A stretch of DNA of 64,000 nucleotides from an uncultured Prochlorococcus sp. GTDB taxonomy: Bacteria > Cyanobacteriota > Cyanobacteriia > PCC-6307 > Cyanobiaceae. Every line of letters starts with the position of its first letter. Position 1 is the stretch's first letter. The DNA is taken from NCBI GenBank assembly GCA_902589115.1, contig CACIRS010000004.1, positions 1 to 64,000 on the forward strand, given 5' to 3'. Shown piece by piece: positions 10,197-19,727 of the stretch. The notes under the pieces are model-generated. The model did no database searches and had not been told where the DNA came from. It was given only the letters and a program-made list of their open reading frames with translations. Both the position numbers and the translations under genes were made by a program.

Positions 10197-11338
10197 TAGT
10201 TAAAACCTCCTGAATTAATTAAATCCTCAAAAAGAATTTGCCCTGACTTAGCTACCAAGCATCCTTTTATTAATTCATCTTCAAGATTTAGATTTATTTG
10301 CCTATCTTTTATCAAGAAACCAAGAAGAGAAACTAAGTTTCTTGCATAAAGGCTACTTGCATGGTTTGGCACAGTACTAGGTAAGTCTGATGCGCCAATT
10401 AATTTCACCCCTTTTCTCTCTACTGTCTCACCATATTTTGCCCCTGCACAATTTCCTCCTTGTGAAACAGCTAGGTCAACTACAACAGCACCAGGACGCA
10501 TTCTATCAAGCATACTTTCATCTATTAACAGTGGTGCGTTGCGCCCTGGTACTTGAGCAGTACATATAGCCACATCTGATTCAGATAAATGATCAGAAAG
10601 TTTTTGTCGCTGGGCGATCAGAAAACTTTCAGACGCTTGTTTTGCATATCCACCTGACTCAAGAGGCTTCTCTTCAATAGAGGGAGGTTCTATAAATCTT
10701 GCACCTAAAGATTCAACCTGTTCTTTGACAGCTGATCGAATATCGCTGACATATACAACCGCTCCAAGTCTTCTAGCCGTTGCTACTGCTTGCAATCCGG
10801 CTACTCCTGCCCCCAAAACAATAACTTTCGCAGGCTGAACTGTTCCCGCAGCTGTCATAAGCATTGGGAAATATCTATCAAGTGCCGCAGCACCTAGCAG
10901 AACGGACTTATATCCAGCAATATTCGCTTGGGAAGAAAGAGCATCCGCCGCCTGTGCACGACTAATTCTTGGAAGCAGCTCAAGAGCTATAGCAGAAAGT
11001 TTTCTAGATGGAATTACTTCTGAAAGTTCACTATTGGAATAAGGAGACAACAATCCAACAACAAGAGCATCTGAAGAGAGGTTTAATAAGGAACTTTTCA
11101 AAGGAGTCTGAACAGACAAAAGTATTTCAGCTTTCCTCCATTCTTTGAGATCACTCAAAGCAACGACATTTGCACCTGCCGCTTCATATTCCTGATCAAC
11201 GAAACCAGCTTGCAAACCAGCTCCCTTTTCAATAGAAACTTCGCAGCCTAAAGCCAAGATTTTTTTGACCGAATCAGGAGTTGCCGCTACACGCTTTTCT
11301 CCAGGGGCCAATTCCAATGGGATTAAAAGTCTTGGCAA
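10196..11338 (-). CDS. pntAA: NAD(P) transhydrogenase subunit alpha, NAD-binding part
   Basis: This soluble 380-residue subunit is the NAD(H)-binding domain I. It begins LLIPLELAPGEKRVAATPDSV, typical of the alanine dehydrogenase/PNT N-domain, and carries a Rossmann motif KVIVLGAGVAGLQAVATARRLGA. The RQKLSDH segment and the VVVDLAVSQGGNCAGA stretch follow as expected. It is the first gene of a three-gene operon pntAA-pntAB-pntB with overlapping ends. The enzyme balances NADH and NADPH pools. Confidence 0.95.
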   Translation of the reverse strand: MPRLLIPLELAPGEKRVAATPDSVKKILALGCEVSIEKGAGLQAGFVDQEYEAAGANVVALSDLKEWRKAEILLSVQTPLKSSLLNLSSDALVVGLLSPYSNSELSEVIPSRKLSAIALELLPRISRAQAADALSSQANIAGYKSVLLGAAALDRYFPMLMTAAGTVQPAKVIVLGAGVAGLQAVATARRLGAVVYVSDIRSAVKEQVESLGARFIEPPSIEEKPLESGGYAKQASESFLIAQRQKLSDHLSESDVAICTAQVPGRNAPLLIDESMLDRMRPGAVVVDLAVSQGGNCAGAKYGETVERKGVKLIGASDLPSTVPNHASSLYARNLVSLLGFLIKDRQINLNLEDELIKGCLVAKSGQILFEDLINSGGFN

Positions 11339-11482
11339 AAGAAGTAAATCAACATCAAACTGAGATTACGAGGTCATAGGTACTTCAGCAGAAACTTGAT
11401 GGAAGAAAGTTTTTCTTTCCTAAAGAAAGTTTTTAAAAGCTGATCTTTTAGCTAATAAGAATAAGAACTGAAATTTTTTTTC

Positions 11483-12061
11483 ATGAGCCTTACTGCAATC
11501 GAATGTCCAGATGGCATTTGTCATAGTCATCACGGAGGACATTCAATTGAAAGAGATGCCATGCAAAAAAATTTGCAAGGGCATGGGCGTGAATGGTGTG
11601 AACGCTTAGCAGAAAGAATTTATGAAATGTCAGTAGATACATATGCCCAAACTGTGATGCCTAGTCTTCATGCATCTGGATGGCAAAGAAGACATTTAGA
11701 CTGGGAGTTCAAACTGTCTAATCACGAATCTGAGCCAGACGAAGCCTTGGTAGAAGGGATCATTAATGCAACTGAAAGTTTTCTACGAAGTAGTGAGGTT
11801 CATCGACTTTTTATTCAGGAATTAGTTCAAGGAACATTTGCAGAGGCAAGGGATGATCAAATCAGGAGCAAAGCTGTTAGAAAACTGATCGAAAATGAGA
11901 TCATGCCAATGCTTGAGGAGCGTAAAAGTGAAGTGATTGGGCGTTTAGCCAAAGAACTTCTTCAAGATGCAAATCAAAACTTAGATTTAGCTTTAAATGC
12001 TGCAAATGAAGGACTAGAAGAAGTAGAACGTTTGCTTATAAATCATACTGAAGCAGTCTGA
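11483..12061 (+). CDS. Conserved picocyanobacterial protein, function unknown
   Basis: I do not recognise a named domain. The 192-residue product is soluble, acidic toward the C-terminus and helix-rich, with a histidine-rich N-terminus (CHSHHGGHS). The ORF is well formed, starts with ATG and is divergent from pntAA across a 144-base gap that contains a TTTCTTT-CCT-AAAGAAA hairpin. The His/Cys cluster might bind metal, but this is inference only. The next plus-strand gene follows within about 45 bases. Confidence 0.6.
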   Translation: MSLTAIECPDGICHSHHGGHSIERDAMQKNLQGHGREWCERLAERIYEMSVDTYAQTVMPSLHASGWQRRHLDWEFKLSNHESEPDEALVEGIINATESFLRSSEVHRLFIQELVQGTFAEARDDQIRSKAVRKLIENEIMPMLEERKSEVIGRLAKELLQDANQNLDLALNAANEGLEEVERLLINHTEAV

Positions 12062-12103
12062 AAAAAATAATCCAGAAATATTCTTCTCGAATAGGGGCTT
12101 GTT

Positions 12104-13588
12104 GTAAGAGAAAAAGAAGGTAGAAATAAATCAATCCAAATCTTATCTATTCCTAATTTTTCATTTGATCTTAAACGTGATCCAAAACAGCCAAGCATCA
12201 AGCCCAGAGTTTGGCAATCAAGATTAATCCAGCTTCTTAGGAGAAGACTATCTATTAAAAGTAATCTGGGGAGCGATCTCCTAATTCATGCTGGACCAGG
12301 AGCAGGAAAAACAATAGGTGCATTGTTGAGTTTCCAATCAATGCAAAAAGAGGGTTTGTTAGATGGAGTTATTGTTTTTTGTCATAGGAATTCTATACTT
12401 CAGCAATGGATTGAATCCGCTAAAAATCTAGGAATTAAGTTACAGGGAATCGATCAAAGTTCATCTCAAGAGAAATTATCAACTCAAAAAGATGGGTGGG
12501 TTCTTACCTATCAAGAAGCATCAATTAATCCAAACCAAACCAAACAAATTCTTCAAGACCAATCACATAAAAATTTATTAGCTATTGGGGATGAGGCTCA
12601 TCATCTTGGCATTGATCCAAATGAATCAGAAAGTCCTGCATGGGGAAAAGCCTTTCTTGAAATAACAAAAAGCTGCAAGCTTCGCCTAGGTCTTACTGGG
12701 ACTCCCTTTAGAGCAGACAACCTTTCATTTTGCTCAGCAAAAAAAACGCTGATTCAAGACAAAGATGGATTTATTGAGCAAATCACACCTGATCTATGCA
12801 TTGAATCCCAAGAACTTATTGAAGCTGGGGATGTTCGGCCTCTTGAATTTCATTTCCAAGACGGATCAGTCGAGCATAAAAGAAACGGAATCCCTAATAG
12901 GGATTTGTCTTTCCTATCCAATGAACTTCGCGAAAGCTGGCGTGCAAGAAATCTTCGGAGGGCCATTCGTCTCTCTGACTCAAGCAGTATTGCAGTACAA
13001 ATACTTATCAAGTCTCAAAAAAAGCTTGATCAAATCAGAAAGAGTCACCCAAATGCCGCAGGTCTTGTCATTGCAAGAGATATAGAACATGCAAACTCTA
13101 TTTCCAACTTCCTTAAAGAGAATGGATCCTCAGTTGAACTCATTCATTCAGAGCAAAAAGATGCGAGTCTTAGATTGGCAAACTTTAAAAGTAGTCAAAT
13201 CCATTGGCTTGTAAGTATTGATATGTGCTCAGAAGGGTTTGATGCCCCAAGGATTCGCTTAGTGGCATATATGACAACAGTAGTTACCAAAAGTCGTTTT
13301 CTCCAAGGGATAACCAGGGCAGTTCGAATGTCAAATGCAAGAGCTTCACTTGAATCAATTCCCAGGCAGCCATCAGTTGTTTTTGCACCAGCAGATCCTC
13401 TCCTTATGGAATATGCAAAAGAGTGGTCTCGTTCAAAACCATATCTAATTTCAAGATTTGAATCTAATAATTCAAACGAAATTGATTCCAAAACTTTCAA
13501 CAGACCATGTTTGCCAATGGAAACAATTCAAGACGAAGCACTTGAATTAATCAGGATTCGAACACCGGAACTACCAAATTTCATGTAG
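12104..13588 (+). CDS. DEAD/DEAH-box superfamily II helicase (start uncertain)
   Basis: The ORF track starts at ATG 12323, but the frame is open back to a stop at 12092 and that upstream stretch encodes HAGPGAGKTIGALLSF, the Walker A loop a helicase needs. Motif II is GDEAHHLGI, motif III LTGTPFRAD and motif VI QGITRAVRMS, so both RecA-like domains are present. No in-frame ATG, GTG or TTG precedes Walker A; GTA at 12104 follows an AGGGG sequence and may be the altered start. Its role (DNA or RNA remodelling) is unknown. Confidence 0.8.
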   Translation, partial: VREKEGRNKSIQILSIPNFSFDLKRDPKQPSIKPRVWQSRLIQLLRRRLSIKSNLGSDLLIHAGPGAGKTIGALLSFQSMQKEGLLDGVIVFCHRNSILQQWIESAKNLGIKLQGIDQSSSQEKLSTQKDGWVLTYQEASINPNQTKQILQDQSHKNLLAIGDEAHHLGIDPNESESPAWGKAFLEITKSCKLRLGLTGTPFRADNLSFCSAKKTLIQDKDGFIEQITPDLCIESQELIEAGDVRPLEFHFQDGSVEHKRNGIPNRDLSFLSNELRESWRARNLRRAIRLSDSSSIAVQILIKSQKKLDQIRKSHPNAAGLVIARDIEHANSISNFLKENGSSVELIHSEQKDASLRLANFKSSQIHWLVSIDMCSEGFDAPRIRLVAYMTTVVTKSRFLQGITRAVRMSNARASLESIPRQPSVVFAPADPLLMEYAKEWSRSKPYLISRFESNNSNEIDSKTFNRPCLPMETIQDEALELIRIRTPELPNFM

Positions 13589-13685
13589 TGATAATTCTTT
13601 TTGTATAGAAGAATTCATATTTGTGACATACATGACAATAAACAGCACCTTCGGCATGTAAATGTAGTCCCATTGGGGACAAATT

Positions 13686-13931
13686 ATGAACACTTCTTTT
13701 AAACGACGGGTTACTGTCGCAAGCTGTTGGGCTTCATCGAGAATCGCAGTGCTGGATGGGCTTGAGAGGTATGAAGACAGTTATGCGATTACCCAAGAAT
13801 TTCGCGAATGGATCACATGCATCGAAGAAAATCCTGAACATTTAGCTGAATCTGTACTGATGGCGCCGCAAACATTCTTCAATCAATCAACTGAAGAAAT
13901 TAGCGACATGGACGAGATGCTTGAAATTTAA
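13686..13931 (+). CDS. Conserved small acidic protein, function unknown
   Basis: This 81-residue soluble protein has no recognised domain. It begins MNTSFKRRVTVASCWASSR and ends with a run of acidic residues (EEISDMDEMLEI). The codon use resembles the flanking genes. It sits alone between the helicase and the thioredoxin reductase gene with about 100 bases upstream and 137 downstream, so it may have its own promoter. It is probably one of the short proteins shared by marine picocyanobacteria. Confidence 0.5.
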   Translation: MNTSFKRRVTVASCWASSRIAVLDGLERYEDSYAITQEFREWITCIEENPEHLAESVLMAPQTFFNQSTEEISDMDEMLEI

Positions 13932-14068
13932 AGAAAAGATTAAAAAGATAGAAGATCTTCGTCATATTTCCTTCGGATTTGTTGCTCGCGTAAGCACGAT
14001 TACCTAGATTATTTAAAAATTATCTGTCTAAATGATTAGTCTAAAAAGGTAATTTTGAAAAATTAGCA

Positions 14069-15463
14069 ATGGTTGTGGAGGCTTCAAGGGAATCTCACGA
14101 AATACAGAACTTAGTAATAATTGGCTCTGGACCTGCTGGATATACAGCTGCCATCTATGCCGCAAGAGCAAACCTTAGTCCTCTTTTGATAACTGGCTTT
14201 CAAAAAGGAGGAATCCAGGGGGGACAACTTATGACCACAACATATGTAGAAAACTTTCCAGGCTTTCCAAATGGCGTGATGGGACCAGAGTTAATGGATC
14301 TCCTCAAAGCTCAAGCTCTTAGATGGGGAACCAAATTATTAGAAGTAGATGCAGAAAAAATCAATCTTCAAACTAGGCCTTTCGTTATAGAGGCAAACAA
14401 AGGTTTGATCAAAACAAACGCTGTAATTCTGGCTACTGGCGCAAATGCAAAGAGACTTCATTTACCCAATGAGAAACTATTCTGGAGCAAAGGCATAAGT
14501 GCTTGTGCAATATGTGATGGCGCCACTCCTCAATTTCACAATGAAGAACTTGCTGTTGCAGGGGGGGGAGACTCTGCCTGCGAAGAAGCAATTTACTTAA
14601 CAAAATATGGAAGCTTCGTTCATTTGATAGTTAGATCAAAGCAGTTTCGTGCTAGCGCAGCAATGATAGATCGTGTAATTAGAAACCCTCAAATCAAAGT
14701 GCACTGGGAATCCGAAATAATGGATGTTGAAGGTGATGAATGGTTAAGAGCTGTAAAACTAAAAAATAAAGTTAAAAACGATATAACTACGCTTTCAGTT
14801 AAAGGACTTTTCTATGCGATAGGTCATAAACCAAATTCAGAACTAGTTAAAGGTCAAATAGAATTAAATAATAATAATTATATTCTTACAAAACCAGGAA
14901 GACCAGAGACTTCATTAGAAGGAGTATTTGCCGCTGGAGATGTTGCCGATTCGGAGTGGCGACAAGGAATAACTGCAGCAGGTAGCGGGTGCAAAGCAGC
15001 TCTAGCAGCAGAGCGATGGCTAAATCAAAATAGTCTTATAAAATTTTTCCCAAAAGAGAATATAGAACCAGAAAAAGCAGATCTAAATATAATTATTGAA
15101 GAATCAACAGAAAAGAATTATTCATCTAATGCATTATGGCAAAAAGGAAGTTATGCATTAAGGAAATTATATCATGAAAGCAAAAATCCCTTATTCGTTA
15201 TTTATTCTTCCCAAAATTGTGGTCCATGTCATGTCTTAAAGCCTCAACTAAAAAGAGTCATTGAAGAACTTAATGGCAAAGCTCAAGGAGTAGAAATTGA
15301 TATAGAAATTGATAAAGAAATAGCTCAACAAGCAGGTGTAAATGGAACCCCAACCGTTCAATTATTCAACCAAAAGAAGCTTTTTCAACAATGGAAAGGA
15401 GTCAAACAACGAAGTGAGTTTTCTACAGCGATCAAAACCCTTCTAGATAAAGAGATTTCATAA
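14069..15463 (+). CDS. trxB: NADPH-thioredoxin reductase fused to thioredoxin (NTRC type)
   Basis: Residues 1-320 are thioredoxin reductase: FAD site GSGPAGYTAAIYAARA, redox pair SACAICDGA near residue 147, NADPH-binding AVAGGGDSACEEA, and GVFAAGDVADSEWRQ. After a linker, residues from about 360 form a thioredoxin domain with the CGPC active site in SSQNCGPCHVLKP. The fusion matches NTRC of cyanobacteria and chloroplasts, which reduces 2-Cys peroxiredoxin with NADPH and works in darkness or low light. It is convergent with infA. Confidence 0.93.
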   Translation: MVVEASRESHEIQNLVIIGSGPAGYTAAIYAARANLSPLLITGFQKGGIQGGQLMTTTYVENFPGFPNGVMGPELMDLLKAQALRWGTKLLEVDAEKINLQTRPFVIEANKGLIKTNAVILATGANAKRLHLPNEKLFWSKGISACAICDGATPQFHNEELAVAGGGDSACEEAIYLTKYGSFVHLIVRSKQFRASAAMIDRVIRNPQIKVHWESEIMDVEGDEWLRAVKLKNKVKNDITTLSVKGLFYAIGHKPNSELVKGQIELNNNNYILTKPGRPETSLEGVFAAGDVADSEWRQGITAAGSGCKAALAAERWLNQNSLIKFFPKENIEPEKADLNIIIEESTEKNYSSNALWQKGSYALRKLYHESKNPLFVIYSSQNCGPCHVLKPQLKRVIEELNGKAQGVEIDIEIDKEIAQQAGVNGTPTVQLFNQKKLFQQWKGVKQRSEFSTAIKTLLDKEIS

Positions 15464-15470
15464 AAAATCA

Positions 15471-15740
15471 TTATCTTCTTCTAGGACCACCAGGACGATT
15501 ACCGCCTGCTCTTCCCCCTGGGGCACCAGCATTTCTTTCTCTATAAGTGATTCTTCCTCGAGTGAGATCGTAAGGGCTTATTTCTACAAGAACTTTGTCC
15601 CCAGCGAGAAGCTTTATTCTGAACTTAGTAAGCTTTCCTGCAGCTCTGCACAAGCATTGATGACCTTCAGGTTGCTCTAACGTAACCAAATAGAACCCAT
15701 TACCCTGTTCTTTCTCAATCACACCAGACGTTTCAATCAT
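15471..15740 (-). CDS. infA: Translation initiation factor IF-1
   Basis: IF-1 binds the 30S A site during initiation. The protein begins MIETSGVIEKEQGNGFYLV and has the S1-like OB fold with VLVEISPYDLTRGRITYR. An arginine/glycine-rich tail (GGRAGGNRPGGPRRR) extends the usual 72-residue core. The track ORF adds five codons from a TTG at 15755; I prefer the ATG at 15740 because it matches the family N-terminus. An AGGAG sequence is better spaced for the TTG than for the ATG, so both starts are possible. Confidence 0.9.
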   Translation of the reverse strand: MIETSGVIEKEQGNGFYLVTLEQPEGHQCLCRAAGKLTKFRIKLLAGDKVLVEISPYDLTRGRITYRERNAGAPGGRAGGNRPGGPRRR

Positions 15741-15783
15741 GCGAACTAACCACAAATGAAAATATGCTCCTAGTTTAGTTCGC
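15741..15783 (-). promoter_or_regulatory. Hairpin abutting the infA start codon
   Basis: In the infA mRNA leader, GCGAACTAA and TTAGTTCGC form a perfect 9-base stem whose last base touches the ATG. The loop of about 25 bases contains AGGAG. Such a placement could control access to the start codon. This is seen in sequence only, and a function is inferred. Confidence 0.4.
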
Positions 15784-15937
15784 CTTGGTGATCCAATTAA
15801 TCAATTACTCATAGCAAAAAATATTTAAGTCAAAAAACACCGCCTAAAACTATGCATTTTGGGACCAAATGAAGGTAAATAGAGCAGGAAACGAAAAACT
15901 GAGCATATGCTCTGAATTGTTAAAAAATTTTTGAAAA

Positions 15938-16153
15938 TTAATTCAACGCATCCTTCAGCTCTTTTACTGCTTGCCATTGGCCATAGTAATAATTTGCTCT
16001 TGATCTTCTTTCGGCATCTTTTAGCCCGTCAAACGCATCAAAACCAATATTTCTCCAAAGCTCATGGCCACAAGCCTTATCTAACTCCTGAACCGCTTCA
16101 CTAGACATGATGTCCAGCCTTCTATTGAAATTTTTAACTTGAGATAAAGACAC
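15938..16153 (-). CDS. Conserved small soluble protein, function unknown
   Basis: This 71-residue protein contains MSSEAVQELDKACGHELWRN and RSRANYYYGQWQAVKELKDALN. It has no membrane helix and no recognised motif. The internal methionine at residue 16 is a plausible alternative start. It lies downstream of ycf39 on the same strand, separated by 62 bases, so co-transcription is possible. The amino acid composition looks like a true protein rather than a shadow ORF, since nothing else occupies this stretch. Confidence 0.5.
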   Translation of the reverse strand: MSLSQVKNFNRRLDIMSSEAVQELDKACGHELWRNIGFDAFDGLKDAERRSRANYYYGQWQAVKELKDALN

Positions 16154-16215
16154 GGCGAGAGAGGCGACCTCTGCAATAGTACAAAGAAACTATCGGAATG
16201 CAACCTTTGTCAATT

Positions 16216-17178
16216 TTAAAAGGGAACTCTTCTTTTTTCTTCCTTATCAATATCTACATTCAGTTCACGCATCCTTTTCGTGATTATTGAATAATACTCA
16301 CTTAGATAAGACTCAAGTGATGATGTCTCAGATGGGTTAAGTCCAAAAGTCCTATACGTTTCTTCCATAGGAGCATCAAGAACTACACCTCCACCGGTGA
16401 TTTCTGAAAAAGCTAATCGATCAGCAATATTCAACGTTGATTGAAAAAATGTAAGTAAAGATTGAGTAAATTCCATTAAAAACTTAGAAACTCTCAAAAT
16501 TCTTGCTTTCTTACCACAAGAACTTTCGCAAAGCTTGACTATATCTTCAGCCTTCCAGGCCTTGGGACCTACAACAGGAAAGCTTTTGCGAATGGTTTCT
16601 GGACGCTCTAAAGCTGCAACGGCAAAACGTGCCATATCTTGAGTATTCATATAAGCAATTTGTGCTGGGGTTCCACTTACCCAAACAGGCTGACTTTCCA
16701 AAACTGGAATTGCATATTGACCAATCAAACCCTGCATAAATGCCGCACCTTGCAAAACCGTATAATCAAATTTTGATTCTTTCAAAAGACTTTCAGTACA
16801 ATATTTGACATCCATTAATGGAATATCCCTATGATTTTCAGCAGCTAGTAATGAAAGAAAAACTACTCTTTTAATGCCTACTTTTTCACTAGCACGATAC
16901 AAATTAAGTTTTCCGTCCCAATCAGTTTCATAAATACTCTTTTGGTCTTCTGGTCTCCCAGTTGCTGAATCAACCAAAGCATCGATTCCTTCTAAGCAAT
17001 AATCAAGACTCTCGGGATCAAGCAAGTCTCCTTGAACAAGTTCACATCCCCACTCTTGAAGAAACGCAGCCTTCCTGGGTACTCTGACCATGCAGCGCAC
17101 TTGATACCCTTTATCAATCGCAGTTCTGGCAATTTGTCTTCCAAGTGTGCCAGTACCACCAACTATAAGAACCTTCAT
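16216..17178 (-). CDS. ycf39: Ycf39, atypical short-chain dehydrogenase for photosystem II assembly
   Basis: The N-terminal dinucleotide-binding motif is VLIVGGTGTLGRQIARTA, followed by RCMVRVPRKAAFLQEWGCELVQGDL, characteristic of the Ycf39/HCF244 group. Ycf39 works with high-light-inducible proteins to deliver chlorophyll to newly made D1. The length of 320 residues is typical. It is transcribed after petM, with starts and ends 54 bases apart, in line with a small photosynthesis operon. A high-light-inducible protein gene lies about 10 kb away. Confidence 0.9.
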   Translation of the reverse strand: MKVLIVGGTGTLGRQIARTAIDKGYQVRCMVRVPRKAAFLQEWGCELVQGDLLDPESLDYCLEGIDALVDSATGRPEDQKSIYETDWDGKLNLYRASEKVGIKRVVFLSLLAAENHRDIPLMDVKYCTESLLKESKFDYTVLQGAAFMQGLIGQYAIPVLESQPVWVSGTPAQIAYMNTQDMARFAVAALERPETIRKSFPVVGPKAWKAEDIVKLCESSCGKKARILRVSKFLMEFTQSLLTFFQSTLNIADRLAFSEITGGGVVLDAPMEETYRTFGLNPSETSSLESYLSEYYSIITKRMRELNVDIDKEEKRRVPF

Positions 17179-17232
17179 AGCTAAGGTGATTTAAGCCAGG
17201 AGCCTAATTGGGAGATCTTGATATCGTGAGGA

Positions 17233-17331
17233 TTAATCTCCTTGAAGCTTGAGTAAAATGGCACCACCTAACAGTCCAAGTGGGATAAGAACCCAAAAGA
17301 CTGCAGCAATCCCAAAAATCTCTGAAGCCAT
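17233..17331 (-). CDS. petM: Cytochrome b6-f complex subunit PetM
   Basis: The ORF is too short for the track. It encodes 32 residues, [20 protein letters not shown] followed by [12 protein letters not shown], which matches PetM almost exactly. PetM is a single-helix peripheral subunit of the thylakoid cytochrome b6-f complex, between photosystems II and I. It lies directly upstream of ycf39 on the same strand. Confidence 0.95.
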   Translation of the reverse strand: MASEIFGIAAVFWVLIPLGLLGGAILLKLQGD

Positions 17332-17478
17332 TTTGAGGCATTGAATTTACTTCCCTATTAAAACCTTCCAAGGTCACCTTCTTGAATATCCTTAACAGGT
17401 CGGCAAAAGAAAGAGCCTCTAAGGAATTCAAAAAAAAAACCTCTTCTATTGATAAACCTAATGGCTGCTTAGAATTGT

Positions 17479-18471
17479 ATGAATACGGCCCCAAATCAAA
17501 ATCGAGATAACATTGCCATTAAGAACAAAACTCTTTGGGGCAAATCAGGAGATTGGTATTGGCAAGGCCTTTATTGCCATTGGCGAGTGCTAGGAGAAAA
17601 CAATCTAAAACCATTGGTATTAATTCATGGATTTGGAGCTAGTAGTGATCATTGGAGAAACAATGCTGAAAGCTTTGTTAAATCTGGTTATAGGGTTTAT
17701 GGAATAGATCTAATTGGTTTTGGAAAATCTGAACAACCTGGGGTAAAGCAATTAAGAAAACTAGATAATCTTTTTTGGGCAAAACAACTTGAAGGCTTCT
17801 TAAATGAAGTTGTAAAAGTCAAAATTCATGGTAAAGCAATACTTATTGGAAACTCTCTAGGAAGTCTAGTTGCACTTACAACTATTGCCCGAAATCCAGA
17901 GCTAGTTGAAGTAATTGTGGCTGCACCGCTTCCTGATCCTGCTTTTATGCAAATAATTAATTTCAAAAGTCCTCTTTATTTAAAGCAAATCAAAAGGATT
18001 TTTGTTAGAACCTTTTTTTCATTGATGCCCTTAGAAATAATTCTACCAATTATTACCAAAACCATATTAATCAAAGTGGCCCTGCAAGCCGCTTATTATC
18101 ACTCTATAAAATCAGATATAACTCTCCAGGAAATAGTTGAGCAGCCTTCTCGCAAGAGATCTGCAGCCCAATCTCTGAGGGCGATGTGTATAGGTATGTC
18201 TTTAAGGCCCGAAATATCCAAAGGCCCTTTTCTGTTAAAGAGAATTGATAGTCGTTTAAAGCGCCCTAAAATTTTGCTTGTATGGGGTCGCCAAGACAGA
18301 CTTGTTCCTTTGGATATTGCTTACAAAATAATGAAGCAATATCCTTGGTTAGATTTGGAAGTGATAAACAAATCTGGCCATTGTCCCCATGACGAGTCAC
18401 ACCAAGAATTCAATAATTATGTATTGAACTGGTTGAAAATTAATTTGGAGGGTACTAACTCAAAGGCATGA
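17479..18471 (+). CDS. Alpha/beta hydrolase
   Basis: The 330-residue protein shows [17 protein letters not shown] (oxyanion region), [13 protein letters not shown] (nucleophile serine), [13 protein letters not shown] (acid) and [11 protein letters not shown] (histidine), a complete catalytic triad. The lid between residues about 160 and 260 is rich in hydrophobic and basic residues. The family includes haloperoxidase-like and lipid or pigment esterases; the substrate is not predictable. Its last four bases overlap the ilvH start (ATGA), so the two are translationally coupled. Confidence 0.85.
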   Translation: MNTAPNQNRDNIAIKNKTLWGKSGDWYWQGLYCHWRVLGENNLKPLVLIHGFGASSDHWRNNAESFVKSGYRVYGIDLIGFGKSEQPGVKQLRKLDNLFWAKQLEGFLNEVVKVKIHGKAILIGNSLGSLVALTTIARNPELVEVIVAAPLPDPAFMQIINFKSPLYLKQIKRIFVRTFFSLMPLEIILPIITKTILIKVALQAAYYHSIKSDITLQEIVEQPSRKRSAAQSLRAMCIGMSLRPEISKGPFLLKRIDSRLKRPKILLVWGRQDRLVPLDIAYKIMKQYPWLDLEVINKSGHCPHDESHQEFNNYVLNWLKINLEGTNSKA

Positions 18472-18998
18472 AGCACACTCTTTCAGTTTTAGTAGAAGAT
18501 GAGTCAGGAGCTCTGAGCAGAATTGCAGGACTATTTGCTCGACGAGGGTTCAACATTGACAGCCTTGCTGTAGGTCCAGCCGAGGCCAAGGGTCAATCAA
18601 GGCTAACAATGGTTGTTGAAGGAGATGATCAAACCCTTCAGCAAATGACAAAGCAGTTAGATAAATTAGTCAATGTTCTTCAGGTTCTTGATTTAACAAG
18701 ACTTCCAGCTGTTGAACGCGAACTGATGCTTTTGAAAGTAAAAGCACCAGCCAAAGAAAGGACCTTCATATTAGATTTAGTTCAAGTTTTCAGAGCCAAG
18801 GTAGTTGATGTTGCTGATGAGGCACTTACACTTGAGGTGGTTGGAGATCCAGGGAAACTAGTTGCTCTAGAAAAATTACTTATGCCTTATGGAATTATTG
18901 AAATAGCTCGAACAGGAAAAGTTGCTCTAGAAAGAGCCTCAGGAGTTAATACGGAATTACTTAAGACATCTTCAAGTAGAGGAAGATTTCCTGGTTAA
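18468..18998 (+). CDS. ilvH: Acetolactate synthase small (regulatory) subunit
   Basis: IlvH regulates acetohydroxyacid synthase, the first common enzyme of valine, leucine and isoleucine synthesis. The N-terminal ACT domain begins [20 protein letters not shown] and continues [15 protein letters not shown], the family signature; the valine-binding site lies there. The C-terminal domain includes MLLKVKAP and [10 protein letters not shown]. The 176-residue length is normal. The ilvB partner is not in this window. It overlaps the preceding hydrolase gene by 4 bases. Confidence 0.95.
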   Translation: MKHTLSVLVEDESGALSRIAGLFARRGFNIDSLAVGPAEAKGQSRLTMVVEGDDQTLQQMTKQLDKLVNVLQVLDLTRLPAVERELMLLKVKAPAKERTFILDLVQVFRAKVVDVADEALTLEVVGDPGKLVALEKLLMPYGIIEIARTGKVALERASGVNTELLKTSSSRGRFPG

Positions 18999-19018
18999 GC
19001 AAACTTTATATTCTTAAT

Positions 19019-19720
19019 TTAGTTTTGTACAAGAATGGCTTTTATTAATTGATCTCCTTGCTCTATTTCATCAATAATTTCTATACCTTTTAGAACTTTT
19101 CCAAAAACAGAATATCGTCCATCAAGTTCTGGCAAGGCCTTTAAAGCTATATAGAATTGGGCACTAGCAGAGTCAACTTCCTTTGATCTAGCCATTGCCA
19201 ATGATCCTCTTTGATGTCTTATTTGGAGTTGGTCTAAATACCTAGCTCCAATTATTTGTTGACTATATCTAGGAAGAACTTCAGATTTAAGCTTAATCTC
19301 TAGAGGAATCAAACGTGCCTTACTAGATACCTTATCTATATAGTTTCCTGTTCCATAATCTTTTTTTGGTACTCCTATCTCTTTCGATAAAGGATCGCCT
19401 CCTTGCACCACAAAAGGGACAGGAGTCCTTATTACTCTATGAAAAATTGTCCCATTGTAAACTCCTTTATTAACCAAATCAATAAAGTTACCTGCTGTCA
19501 AGGGTGCAGAATCACCATTAACTTCTACAAGAATATTGCCTCGAGTAGTAGTTATTTTGACAATAGCTTTTCCTTGAAGGCAAGGAGCAGGTCCATTTGA
19601 ACAAATAGAAGGAATACTTGCTGTAGAAGCTTTAGTACATCCAAACAAAATTGGGATACAAAAAAACCATATCAAGATCGAATCAAAAAGTTTCTTGGAA
19701 TTTGTTTTTTTCAATTTCAT
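19019..19720 (-). CDS. Cyclophilin-type peptidyl-prolyl isomerase, probable lipoprotein
   Basis: The N-terminus (KKLFDSILIWFFCIPILFGC) is a lipoprotein signal with lipobox LFGC at about residue 28. The cyclophilin domain follows: ITTTRGNILVEVNGDSAPLTAGNFIDL, GTIFHRVI, FVVQGGDP and GSLAMARS. It would act on proline bonds of proteins outside the cytoplasm, in the periplasm or thylakoid lumen. Several active-site positions differ from canonical cyclophilin A, as in other cyanobacterial members. It is downstream of ycf4 on the same strand. Confidence 0.88.
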   Translation of the reverse strand: MKLKKTNSKKLFDSILIWFFCIPILFGCTKASTASIPSICSNGPAPCLQGKAIVKITTTRGNILVEVNGDSAPLTAGNFIDLVNKGVYNGTIFHRVIRTPVPFVVQGGDPLSKEIGVPKKDYGTGNYIDKVSSKARLIPLEIKLKSEVLPRYSQQIIGARYLDQLQIRHQRGSLAMARSKEVDSASAQFYIALKALPELDGRYSVFGKVLKGIEIIDEIEQGDQLIKAILVQN

Positions 19721-19727
19721 GGTTTTT

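Noticed and set aside
11400-11450. TTTCTTT-CCT-AAAGAAA hairpin as a terminator
   Set aside because: It lies between two divergent gene starts where no transcript should end, and the stem is only A-T and few G-C pairs.
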